From: Enterococcus sp. BWB1-3
GTDB lineage: Bacteria; Bacillota; Bacilli; Lactobacillales; Enterococcaceae
Direction of reading: 5' to 3'
Assembly (NCBI RefSeq): GCF_016745275.1
Contig: NZ_JADOEP010000005.1
Location: 62,001-126,000 of the forward strand
Length of the DNA stretch: 64,000 bases
Positions 43,387 to 51,378 of the stretch are shown in pieces. Numbering within the stretch: the first letter of the stretch is position 1; the number at the start of each line of letters is the position of its first letter. Under the pieces are notes generated by a model. It was given only the letters and a program-made list of their open reading frames with translations, ran no database searches and was not told the DNA's origin. Position numbers and translations under genes: made by a program.

Positions 43387-44904
43387 ATGGATTTAAAAGC
43401 GTTGCAGAATGGCTCTGATTTTCGAGGAATCGCAGTAAGTACAGAAGAGTATACCGCAAACCTAACAGTGGAACAGGTGAAGAAAATCGGTATTGGCATG
43501 CTTCACTGGCTGATTGATCAAAAAGGACTCAAAGATAAATTTGAATCAGGAGTACTGAAAATCGGTATTGGTCACGACAGCAGAATTACAGCAGGAGAAC
43601 TGAAACAGGCGTTGGTTGACAGCTTTACAACACATCAGGTTCAGGTGCTGGATTTTGGCTTGGCAACAACACCAGCGATGTTCATGGCAACACAATTTCC
43701 TCAATATGACTGCGATGCTGCAATCATGATTACGGCCAGTCACTTGCCTTACTATTTCAATGGGTTAAAACTGTTTACCAAATCAGGAGGGGCAGAGAAA
43801 GCAGATATTACATATATTGCTGATCATGCTGACAAAGAACTCCCTGAATCAACAGGAACAGTTGTAAAGAAAGACATTTTGACGGACTACGCAGCGGATA
43901 TGGCGGCGAAAATTAAGAAGGGGATGAAAACAGAAGCAGACAAGCCGTTAGCCGGATTCCGTATTATTGTGGATGCAGGAAACGGCGCCGGTGGATTCTT
44001 TGCTGAAAAGGTACTGGGAGCATTAGGTGCGGATACAACAGGCTCACAATTTCTGGAGCCGGACGGCACATTTCCAAATCATATACCTAATCCGGACAAT
44101 AAAGAAGCAATGGACAGTATTCGTCAGGCGGTGCTGGATAATCAGGCAGACTTGGGTGTTATTTTCGACACAGATGTTGACCGTTCGGCGGTTGTTGATC
44201 GGACAGGTGAAGTCATTAACCGCAACAATCTGATTGCTGTACTTGCTACCATTGTGCTGGAAGAGTATCCGGGCAGCAGTATTGTAACTAATTCACCGAC
44301 TTCCAGCCATTTAAAAGCGTTTATTGAAGAAAAAGGCGGGAAACAGGTCCGCTATATCTCAGGCTACAGAAACGTTATCAATAAAATGATTGAACTGAAT
44401 CAGCAGGGCATCGAAACACCTCTGGCAATTGAAACCAGCGGGCATGCAGCATTCAAAGAAAATTATGATTTAGACGATGGGGCGTATGTAATTGCTAAAT
44501 TACTGATGCTTTTGCCCCGCTTGAAGGAAGAAGGAAAAACAGTCAGTGATTTGATTCTCAGCTTGAAACAACCTGTTGAAGTACAGGAGGTTCGTTTTAA
44601 AATTCTTGCTGAGCAGGTGCGAAAATATGGTGAACAAGTAATTGCTGATATGGCTGAGTTTGCGGAAAAGACACCAGGACTTTCCGTTGATCCTGAAAAT
44701 GATGAAGGCATTAGAGTAGATGCAGCAGAACACTACGGCAGCGGCTGGTATCTTTTAAGAATGAGTCTTCATGAACCGCTGTTGGTACTTCAAGTGGAAA
44801 ATGACGAGGCAGGTAAGAATCAGGTGGTTTTTGAAACGCTGCAGGGATTCTTTGAATCATATGATTTATTGGACAAGACAAAATTAGAGGATGTACTGAA
44901 ATAG
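43387..44904 (+). CDS. Alpha-D-phosphohexomutase (phosphoglucomutase/phosphomannomutase)
   Basis: Four-domain phosphohexomutase of 505 residues. The phosphoserine loop is MITASHLPYYFNGLKLF (about 119), the metal loop DTDVDRS (about 263), the sugar loop ETSGHAAF (about 350), and the C-terminal phosphate-binding domain contains EGIRVDAAEHYGSGWYLLRMS. It moves phosphate between C1 and C6 of glucose or mannose. TASHLP replaces the common TASHNP. The start follows GAAGGGAG. The gene ends at a tandem-repeat array. Confidence 0.88.
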   Translation: MDLKALQNGSDFRGIAVSTEEYTANLTVEQVKKIGIGMLHWLIDQKGLKDKFESGVLKIGIGHDSRITAGELKQALVDSFTTHQVQVLDFGLATTPAMFMATQFPQYDCDAAIMITASHLPYYFNGLKLFTKSGGAEKADITYIADHADKELPESTGTVVKKDILTDYAADMAAKIKKGMKTEADKPLAGFRIIVDAGNGAGGFFAEKVLGALGADTTGSQFLEPDGTFPNHIPNPDNKEAMDSIRQAVLDNQADLGVIFDTDVDRSAVVDRTGEVINRNNLIAVLATIVLEEYPGSSIVTNSPTSSHLKAFIEEKGGKQVRYISGYRNVINKMIELNQQGIETPLAIETSGHAAFKENYDLDDGAYVIAKLLMLLPRLKEEGKTVSDLILSLKQPVEVQEVRFKILAEQVRKYGEQVIADMAEFAEKTPGLSVDPENDEGIRVDAAEHYGSGWYLLRMSLHEPLLVLQVENDEAGKNQVVFETLQGFFESYDLLDKTKLEDVLK

Positions 44905-44920
44905 TACGCTTATAAAAAAG

Positions 44921-45263
44921 AGGTTGTGCCAAAGCTTCTCCATGCGACGAGTAATCACAGAGACATGGGGGAGCTTTGCTCCTACGCTTCTTCGAATGCT
45001 CGTCGCATGTCTGGGGGGCATGTAGGAACTTGCTCCTACGGTTTCTTCGAATGCTCGTCGCATGTCTGGGGGGCATGTAGGAACTTGCTCCTACGCTTCT
45101 TCGAATGCTCGTCGCATGTCTGGGGGGCATGTAGGAACTTGCTCCTACGGTTTCTTCGAATGCTCGTCGCATGTCTGGGGGGCACGTAGGAACTTGCTTC
45201 TACGCTTTTTCGAATGCTCGAATCATACAAAGACTGGAACACCGTGTATTCGGTTTTTAGGGG
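44921..45263 (+). repeat. Intergenic repeat with a 55-bp tandem array
   Basis: The left edge reads GAGGTTGTGCCAAAGC. The array has units starting at about 44964 (degenerate), 45018, 45073, 45127 and 45182 (degenerate), period 54-55. Each full unit contains GTAGGA-N6-TCCTAC, a small hairpin, and CGAATGCTCGTCGCATGTC. The right edge reads AATCATACAAAGACTGGAAC. An inverted copy with a single unit lies at 46985-47124. Confidence 0.85.
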
Positions 45264-45345
45264 ATATGACATATTTTTGTCACATCCCTTTTTGCATTAA
45301 TTACGAATGGAAAATTTACTCAATAGATGGCGCAGTAAATAAGTT

Positions 45346-46209
45346 TTACCATAACCCCGGATTTGCCTGAACAAGAATCTCTTGGTTGGTAAACGGGTGA
45401 ATCAGATGAAGTTCATAAGCGTGCAGCATTAATCGTCCTTCTGTAGACGGGGCATATAAAGGATCATTGATAATTGGATGACCTTCACTCGCCAGATGAA
45501 CACGTATCTGATGTGTTCTGCCGGTTTCAAGTGAACAGAAAACCGCTGTTTGCCGCGCAACCGAATCATAAAAAGCTTTTTCAATATGAGTGACAGCCAA
45601 AGCGCCTTTTTGCTGATCAATGACGCGCTTTCTTCGATCATGCCGATGCCGGCCGATATTTTTTCGAATTGTCCATTTTTCTTTATCAATCTTTCCGGAA
45701 ACAAGCGCCTGATAGTGCCGGGAAATTTGTTTTGTTTCCAGCATGCGGCTTAAAATCGGCAGTATGAAAGGATTTTTGGCAAAGACAATACAGCCACTAG
45801 TTTCTGTATCCAAACGATGAACAACATAGGGAAATTGATTTTTCGGCTCAAGATACGCAGCCAGCTGATTTAAAAAAGTATTTTGTTCATCAGGTTCGTT
45901 AGGATGTGTTTTAATTCCTGCAGGCTTATTTAAAATAATCAAATGTTCATCTTCAAAGAGAATATCCAATGGAACAGCTATGCCGATCTGTGCTTTTGGT
46001 GTCGAATAATCGCCGCCTTCAAAGGTTAGAATAATTTGGTCACCGGCTTTTACAGGAAAATGAAATGGAACGGGTTGTCCATTCACAGAAACATTTTTTC
46101 GTATACGCAGAAAATGCCGGACTTTTTTTGGAACCAGCCAGTTTTTTTCCAGCAGGCTGCTGACAGAACACTCCTGGAAATCTTCAGGTAAAGTGATGGA
46201 AATCTCCAT
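45346..46209 (-). CDS. RluA-family pseudouridine synthase
   Basis: Protein of 287 residues: an N-terminal S4-like region (about 1-75; KKVRHFLRIRKNVSVNG), then the catalytic domain. The catalytic Asp lies in VVHRLDTETSGCIVFAK (about 147), followed by ETGRTHQIRVHLASEGHPI. It modifies uridines in large-subunit rRNA or tRNA; the exact target cannot be read from sequence. The start follows GAGGAG. It is bracketed by inverted copies of an intergenic repeat. Confidence 0.9.
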   Translation of the reverse strand: MEISITLPEDFQECSVSSLLEKNWLVPKKVRHFLRIRKNVSVNGQPVPFHFPVKAGDQIILTFEGGDYSTPKAQIGIAVPLDILFEDEHLIILNKPAGIKTHPNEPDEQNTFLNQLAAYLEPKNQFPYVVHRLDTETSGCIVFAKNPFILPILSRMLETKQISRHYQALVSGKIDKEKWTIRKNIGRHRHDRRKRVIDQQKGALAVTHIEKAFYDSVARQTAVFCSLETGRTHQIRVHLASEGHPIINDPLYAPSTEGRLMLHAYELHLIHPFTNQEILVQANPGLW

Positions 46210-46411
46210 ATATAATTACTCCTCTGTTTATAGTAAAGGCTCAAATACTTATGTTTTCCAGTGTAGCAAATTAAGAGGGAAGGTCAATAGGGATTATGAA
46301 TTTGTTTGCAGCTTGAAGTTGAGTTGATGGATGAAGAGGCAGTTCGCTTTTCTTAGTTAATCCATTATGAAAGCTGCATTTAGGAGAATTAGTAAAAAAG
46401 ACAAAAAAGTA

Positions 46412-46434
46412 CCCGCCCTTTGGGGGAGGGCGGG
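46412..46434 (+). promoter_or_regulatory. GC-rich hairpin upstream of short ORF, cassette 1
   Basis: CCCGCCC pairs perfectly with GGGCGGG across nine bases. It stands out in an AT-rich space and ends two bases before an AAGGAG ribosome site. An almost identical copy lies at 46768-46790. Confidence 0.75.
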
Positions 46435-46448
46435 AAAAGGAGTTAAAA

Positions 46449-46496
46449 ATGAAAAAGTGTTGTGTTAGGGTTTGTTTAATTGGTATGAATATATAA
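46449..46496 (+). CDS. Short Cys-rich ORF, cassette 1
   Basis: Fifteen codons beginning MKKCCVRVC, six bases after AAGGAG. The first nine codons and the leader are identical in cassette 2. I do not recognise it; a leader peptide or small signalling peptide is possible. Confidence 0.4.
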   Translation: MKKCCVRVCLIGMNI

Positions 46497-46579
46497 TAGC
46501 TTGAAGATGTGAATTTTTTGTGTAGGAAACCTTTCGAAAGTGTAAAAGATTTACTAATGAATTATTAAATACTGAGAAA

Positions 46580-46746
46580 TTTTGAAAAGCTGCAACAGAA
46601 ATCTTATCAGGGAAAAAGTTCTTACCCGTGATTGAAGAGCGTATTCGCCATGTCATGGATTTTGAGAATTTAAAAAATGGGAAGATAAATGGGCACCTTA
46701 AAATAGCTTTCTATTTTTTGACTGTAAAAATATTTTTAGCAGAGCA
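46580..46746 (+). pseudogene. Fragment between the two cassettes
   Basis: An open stretch reads KAATEILSGKKFLPVIEERI and HVMDFENLKNGKINGHL without a start codon. It looks like a piece of a larger protein, possibly a regulator, but I cannot name it. Confidence 0.25.
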
Positions 46747-46767
46747 ATAGAAAAAAATAAAAAAGTA

Positions 46768-46790
46768 CCCGCCCTTTGGGGGAGGGCGGG
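46768..46790 (+). promoter_or_regulatory. GC-rich hairpin upstream of short ORF, cassette 2
   Basis: The same CCCGCCC/GGGCGGG stem and loop as cassette 1, ending one base before AAGGAG. Confidence 0.75.
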
Positions 46791-46803
46791 AAAGGAGTTA
46801 AAA

Positions 46804-46887
46804 ATGAAAAAGTGTTGTGTTAGGGTTTGTTTTGGTATGTCTTTATATTACAAGGGAGATGTGAATTTTTTGTGTCTATTTTTTTGA
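46804..46887 (+). CDS. Short Cys-rich ORF, cassette 2
   Basis: Twenty-seven codons beginning MKKCCVRVCFGM and ending in a hydrophobic NFLCLFF. The start is identical to cassette 1. A GATGTGAATTTTTTGTGT block conserved between the cassettes falls inside this ORF but after the stop in cassette 1. Confidence 0.4.
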   Translation: MKKCCVRVCFGMSLYYKGDVNFLCLFF

Positions 46888-46984
46888 TAAATTTAAAAAA
46901 ATGCATGATGAAACTTTAGCTTTTATTAACATCTTTTAAAAGTAAACTCTTTGAGAACAGATAGACGGGACCGTGATATAAGCA

Positions 46985-47124
46985 TGTCTGAGATCCCTAA
47001 AACCGAATAAACGGTGTTCCAGTCTTTGTATGATTCGAGCATTCGAAGAAGCGTAGAAGCAAAGCTTCTTCATGCCTCTGTGATTACTTGTCGCATGGAG
47101 AAGCTTTGGCACAACCTCGTTCTA
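46985..47124 (-). repeat. Inverted single-unit copy of the 44.9-kb repeat
   Basis: The reverse complement follows 44921-45263 closely (GAGGTTGTGCCAAAGC... to ...CATACAAAGACTGGAAC) but has only one array unit. The rest of the space up to 47356 holds no gene. Confidence 0.85.
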
Positions 47125-47356
47125 ATAGGGTGGCTTGACTGTGGTCTCAATAGCAGGGGCGGCAGACTCTGGATGTAGACAGCGTGTACAAGTACACATC
47201 CTATTAAATTCTTAATATTTTCTACATAATTTCAAAAGGAAATCATGGTAAAATGTGGGAAACTGCGTCTTAGCAGGTTTAAAAATCATTCTCTAGGCTT
47301 ATAGAACAGCCTGTCAATTATGTTAGAATAAGGAAAACATTAAAAGAGGAGCGTCT

Positions 47357-49519
47357 ATGGATTTTAAAGAATTTATGAGAAAGACGGGCAGCGTTTTAAA
47401 ACGATTTTGGCTTTGGCTGAAGCCTTATCTGATTCGTCTGCATCAGTGGCGAAAACGTCTTTGGAAAAAATATCAGATTAATAAAATCATTCTGCTGTTG
47501 GGAATGGTTACTGTATTGGTTATCAGCATTTATTTATTTACATTGGCAAAAGCCGCAAACGTAAAAACGCTGAAGGAAGGTCTTCAGCAGTCAACGATTA
47601 TTTATGATGAAAATAATGACGAAGCCGGAAAGCTTTTTGGTCAGAAAGGAACGTATATTGAGCTGGCACAGATTTCTCCTTATATTCAGGATGCGGTAAT
47701 TTCCACAGAAGACCGCAACTTTTATAATCACAGCGGATATGACATCAAAGGAATTGCACGTGCAGTTGTCGGCAAGCTGACCTTTGGCAAACTTGGTCAC
47801 GGCGGTGGGAGTACCATTACACAGCAGCTGGCTAAAAACGCCTATTTAACGCAGGAACAAACCTTTGATCGTAAAGCCAAAGAACTATTTCTGGCAATTG
47901 AAATTGAGAAAAAGTATTCAAAAGAAGACATCCTGACCATGTATCTCAATAACTCGTATTTTGGCAACGGAGTTTGGGGTGTTGAAGATGCCGCCAAAAA
48001 ATATTTTGGTGTCAGTGCTTCTGAAGTTACCGTTGGTGAAGCGGCAGCACTGGTTGGTATGCTGAAAGGACCGGGGATTTTCAATCCGATTGACTATCCT
48101 GAAAATGCGGCAAATCGACGAGATACTGTTCTTCAATTAATGGTCGAAAATGAAATGCTTGATCAGGAAACAGCGAATGCAGAAGCAGATGTGGATATTG
48201 CCGGCTTGTTATATGATGGATATGAAGGAACCGGAGCAGACTATCGTTATCCGTATTACTTTGATGCTGTAGTGGATGAAGCTGTACAGCGCTATAAAAT
48301 ATCAGAGGAGGATCTGCTGAATAAGGGCTATAAGATTTATACAGCATTAAATCAAAGCTATCAGCAGGCGATGGATCAGACTTACTTAAATGAGGTACTG
48401 TTTCCTCCAAATGCAGAAGATGGAGTACAGGTTGAAAGTGGCTCTGTGGCACTAAATCCTAAAACGGGCGGTGTTCAGGCGATAGTCGGCGGTCGTGGCG
48501 ATCATGTGTATCGCGGCTTTAACTTTGCTACACAGACAAAGCGTTCACCAGGTTCTTCTTTAAAGCCTATTTCTGTTTATACGCCAGCCTTGGAGGCAGG
48601 ATACAAGCCTGACAGCATTTTACAGGATCAGCTGCAGGATTACTATCCGGCACAGAACTTCAGCCGTACATTTAGCGGAGAAGTTCCGATGTATCAGGCA
48701 CTCGGCGATAGTCTGAATGCCCCGGCAATCTGGCTGTTGAATCAGATAGGCCTGGACAAAGGTTATGATAAAACCAAGCAATTTGGTATTCCGCTAAATG
48801 AAGCCGATAAACGTTATCCGCTAGCTTTGGGAAGTATTGAAACAGGTGTTTCTCCGTTGGATATGGCAGCAGCCTATACAGCGTTTGCAAATGGCGGACA
48901 GCTGATGGAAGCCCATCTGATTACCAAAATTGTAGATTCGACTGGAGCAGTTGTGGTAGATAACAGTGAGCCAAGTGGTTCACAGATCATCTCTCAGGAA
49001 ACGGCAGATGAAATTACCAGTATGCTTTTAGGTGTATTCAGTTCAGGAAGCGGAATAAATGCAGACCCTTATGGGTATGTGATGGCCGGAAAAACCGGAA
49101 CAACGGAAACGGGATTTGACAGTACGAAAACAAATGATCAGTGGGTTATTGGTTATACACCGGACGTTGTGATTGCCACTTGGCTGGGCTATGAACATAC
49201 AGATGAAACCCATTATTTGGAAGGGACCAGTGCTACATTTGCTTCCAACGTCTTTAGCAGTCAGGCAGGCGGGATTTTGGCTAATATAGCTTCTCCGTCT
49301 TCGTTCACAGTAGCAGATGCCTATGCAACCGGCGGACAGGTAGTTGCTTCAGGTGAAGCGGCTTCTGATGCTGGAACCAGCGGCTGGAAGGACAGTGTGA
49401 AGGATATTGGTGATCAGGTACAGGAAGGTGCCAAGAACATCGGGGATCAGATCAAAGAAGGCTGGGAAAATACAAAAGAGGGCGTAAAAGATTTCTTTGG
49501 CGGACTGATGGGTGAATAA
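47357..49519 (+). CDS. Class A penicillin-binding protein (PBP2A type)
   Basis: Bifunctional peptidoglycan synthase of 720 residues. Cytoplasmic tail (1-42), membrane anchor (about 43-65), GT51 glycosyltransferase (85-260) with catalytic Glu in STEDRNFYNHSG and GGSTITQQLAKN, then the transpeptidase domain with SPGSSLKP (nucleophile Ser, about 396), a D-S-L-N motif (about 454) and KTGTTET (about 577). The Gly/Ser-rich tail ends in amphipathic, apolipophorin-like repeats (DIGDQVQEGAKNIGDQIKEG). It polymerises and cross-links lipid II outside the membrane. The start follows AGAGGAG. Confidence 0.92.
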   Translation: MDFKEFMRKTGSVLKRFWLWLKPYLIRLHQWRKRLWKKYQINKIILLLGMVTVLVISIYLFTLAKAANVKTLKEGLQQSTIIYDENNDEAGKLFGQKGTYIELAQISPYIQDAVISTEDRNFYNHSGYDIKGIARAVVGKLTFGKLGHGGGSTITQQLAKNAYLTQEQTFDRKAKELFLAIEIEKKYSKEDILTMYLNNSYFGNGVWGVEDAAKKYFGVSASEVTVGEAAALVGMLKGPGIFNPIDYPENAANRRDTVLQLMVENEMLDQETANAEADVDIAGLLYDGYEGTGADYRYPYYFDAVVDEAVQRYKISEEDLLNKGYKIYTALNQSYQQAMDQTYLNEVLFPPNAEDGVQVESGSVALNPKTGGVQAIVGGRGDHVYRGFNFATQTKRSPGSSLKPISVYTPALEAGYKPDSILQDQLQDYYPAQNFSRTFSGEVPMYQALGDSLNAPAIWLLNQIGLDKGYDKTKQFGIPLNEADKRYPLALGSIETGVSPLDMAAAYTAFANGGQLMEAHLITKIVDSTGAVVVDNSEPSGSQIISQETADEITSMLLGVFSSGSGINADPYGYVMAGKTGTTETGFDSTKTNDQWVIGYTPDVVIATWLGYEHTDETHYLEGTSATFASNVFSSQAGGILANIASPSSFTVADAYATGGQVVASGEAASDAGTSGWKDSVKDIGDQVQEGAKNIGDQIKEGWENTKEGVKDFFGGLMGE

Positions 49520-49587
49520 GATTTTTAAAAAGACATGAAACAATGTTACAATAAAAGAAACTATCTAGAAGAAATGAGGACGAACCT

Positions 49588-49929
49588 GTGACGAATATCT
49601 ATGATACAGCAAACCAGCTAGAACGTGAATTGAGAACATTAACTGAATTTGAAGCCCTGGAGCAGGCTTACAAGGCTGTGCAGGCAGATGAACCAGCATT
49701 TAAATTGTTTAAAGAATTCCAGTCTTTCCAACAGGAATTACAGGAAAAACAAATGCGCGGAGAAGATTTTTCAGAAGAAGATGCGCAAAAAGCCCAAAGT
49801 CTGGCAACGGAAGTTCAGGGGACGGAATTAATCAATAAAATGATGGAAAAAGAACAGGCCTTCAGCATGATTGTAAACGATTTGAATCGTATTATCATGA
49901 CACCTATTCGGGATTTATACGAAAACTAA
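49588..49929 (+). CDS. UPF0342/YheA-like (YlbF family) protein
   Basis: All-helical protein of 113 residues ([25 protein letters not shown]...), the YheA/YmcA/YlbF-type four-helix fold. YlbF and YmcA relatives assist RNase Y in Bacillus; YheA itself is uncharacterised. GTG start after GAGGA. It lies before yhaO-yhaN-yhaM, a position also seen in other Firmicutes. Confidence 0.82.
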   Translation: MTNIYDTANQLERELRTLTEFEALEQAYKAVQADEPAFKLFKEFQSFQQELQEKQMRGEDFSEEDAQKAQSLATEVQGTELINKMMEKEQAFSMIVNDLNRIIMTPIRDLYEN

Positions 49930-49957
49930 GAAACGAAACAGCAGAAAAAATAGAGAG

Positions 49958-49993
49958 AACCGCCGCTGAATGCTTCAGCTGCGGTTTTTCTTT
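49958..49993 (+). terminator. Terminator after the UPF0342 gene
   Basis: AACCGCCGCTGAA pairs (one mismatch) with TTCAGCTGCGGTT across three bases, then T residues. Confidence 0.85.
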
Positions 49994-50151
49994 TTTAGAA
50001 TAGAAAAAGCAAACCTTCATAAAAACCATCAACTTTATTAAAAGAGGGTTGAAAAAATGAAAACCGAACGAATTTTCGTATATTTTTACTGACCGATTTT
50101 CCATAAAATGATATGATAAAGAAAAGCTTGAAGGATGGAGAAGCATTTAAA

Positions 50152-51378
50152 ATGAAATTATTGCATATAGCAGATTTACATATGGATCGATCATTTGAAG
50201 GGTTGCCGGATTTGCCGGAAGCACTGGCAGAAAAACTTCGAACAGCCAATCGGCAGGTACTGCATCAACTTGTTGATGCTGCCTTGACCAATCAAGTGGA
50301 TGCGGTGATTTTTTCCGGGGATACGTTTCATCAAAGCAGGACGTCTATTCAGACTCAGGCTTATTTCTTTGAGGAGCTCCAGAGGCTTACCAGTGAAGAA
50401 ATTCATGTGATCATCAGCTTCGGCAATCATGATTATTTTGATCCGGAACGCTATTGGTTCAATTTTCCGGAAAATGTTTATTTATTCGAAAAAGAAGAGG
50501 TTGAAACCCACTATTTTATAACAAAACAGAATGAGCGGGTGGCAGTTTCGGGATTTAGTTACCTGCAGCCGTGGATTGAGGAAAGCAAACTGCCCGAGTA
50601 TCCCGCTCGATCAGCAGATTCAGATATTCATATTGGCGTATACCATGGGGATGTATCTATGGGGGATCAGTCCAGATATGCACCGTTTTCTCTGGGAGAA
50701 ATGAAAGCTTTTGGCTATGATTACTGGGCGTTGGGGCATATTCATCAGCCGCAGATTCTAAGTGCAGACCCGTTGATTGTCTATCCGGGAACGCCTCAGG
50801 GGCATACAAAAAAAGAGCAGGGGATTCAAGGAGCCGGATTAGTGACACTGGGAGATCACCATGCCGCTACACAGTTTATTTCTGTTGAAGAAGTTCGCTG
50901 GGAATATTCTGAATATTCTCTGGCAGACTGCCAAACGAAGAAAGAGGCACTGGCATATTTAGAAGCAGAGCTGCTGAGGCAGGCACATCAGTACAACACG
51001 TTTATATTGAATGAAATTCAATTAAACGACACACATCAATTGGGTGAAGAGTTTGTGATGTCCTGTGAAAATGGGGAAATCCTAGCTTATCTCCAACAGG
51101 CTTTGGCAAATCAGGTACAGAACCTGTTTGTCTTTCAGCTGTCAGTTAAAGAAAGCTCTGCATTTCAGAAAATTCTTGTTACTGCCGATCCAAGGCTGCT
51201 TGATCAGCTTGAAAAAAACTATCTGCAGCCTGAAATTTTCATGGAAGCAACAAAAGAGCTGCAGCAGCATCCGGTAATTTCTCATCTGGGGCTGACAGAT
51301 GAGGCTTGGCGGAAAAACTGTGTGAAGCTAGCAGATCAGCGAATAAAAGAACGTTTTAGAATTCAGGAGGATCAATAA
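50152..51378 (+). CDS. yhaO: YhaO-type DNA repair exonuclease (metallophosphoesterase)
   Basis: SbcD/Mre11-like protein of 408 residues. Metal-binding motifs in order: HIADLHMDRSF (8-16), FSGDTFH (about 60), SFGNHDYFD (about 95), GVYHGDV and WALGHIHQPQ (about 200). The C-terminal half is the variable capping region. It should form a complex with the SMC-like YhaN, whose start codon overlaps its stop. The ATG at 50152 lies 11 bases after GGAG; longer in-frame starts lack homology. Confidence 0.88.
   Translation: MKLLHIADLHMDRSFEGLPDLPEALAEKLRTANRQVLHQLVDAALTNQVDAVIFSGDTFHQSRTSIQTQAYFFEELQRLTSEEIHVIISFGNHDYFDPERYWFNFPENVYLFEKEEVETHYFITKQNERVAVSGFSYLQPWIEESKLPEYPARSADSDIHIGVYHGDVSMGDQSRYAPFSLGEMKAFGYDYWALGHIHQPQILSADPLIVYPGTPQGHTKKEQGIQGAGLVTLGDHHAATQFISVEEVRWEYSEYSLADCQTKKEALAYLEAELLRQAHQYNTFILNEIQLNDTHQLGEEFVMSCENGEILAYLQQALANQVQNLFVFQLSVKESSAFQKILVTADPRLLDQLEKNYLQPEIFMEATKELQQHPVISHLGLTDEAWRKNCVKLADQRIKERFRIQEDQ

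Noticed and set aside
44964-45235. CRISPR-like array
   Set aside because: The units are contiguous 55-bp tandem repeats with no unique spacers, and no cas genes are near.
44711-45370. Several overlapping ORFs on both strands across the repeat array, with repeated His/Arg/Ser-rich peptides
   Set aside because: They are translations of the 55-bp repeat in different frames, without ribosome sites or consistent starts.
46465-46656. Minus-strand ORF of 63 codons between the cassettes
   Set aside because: No ribosome site, and it runs antisense through cassette 1, whose conserved plus-strand features explain the sequence.
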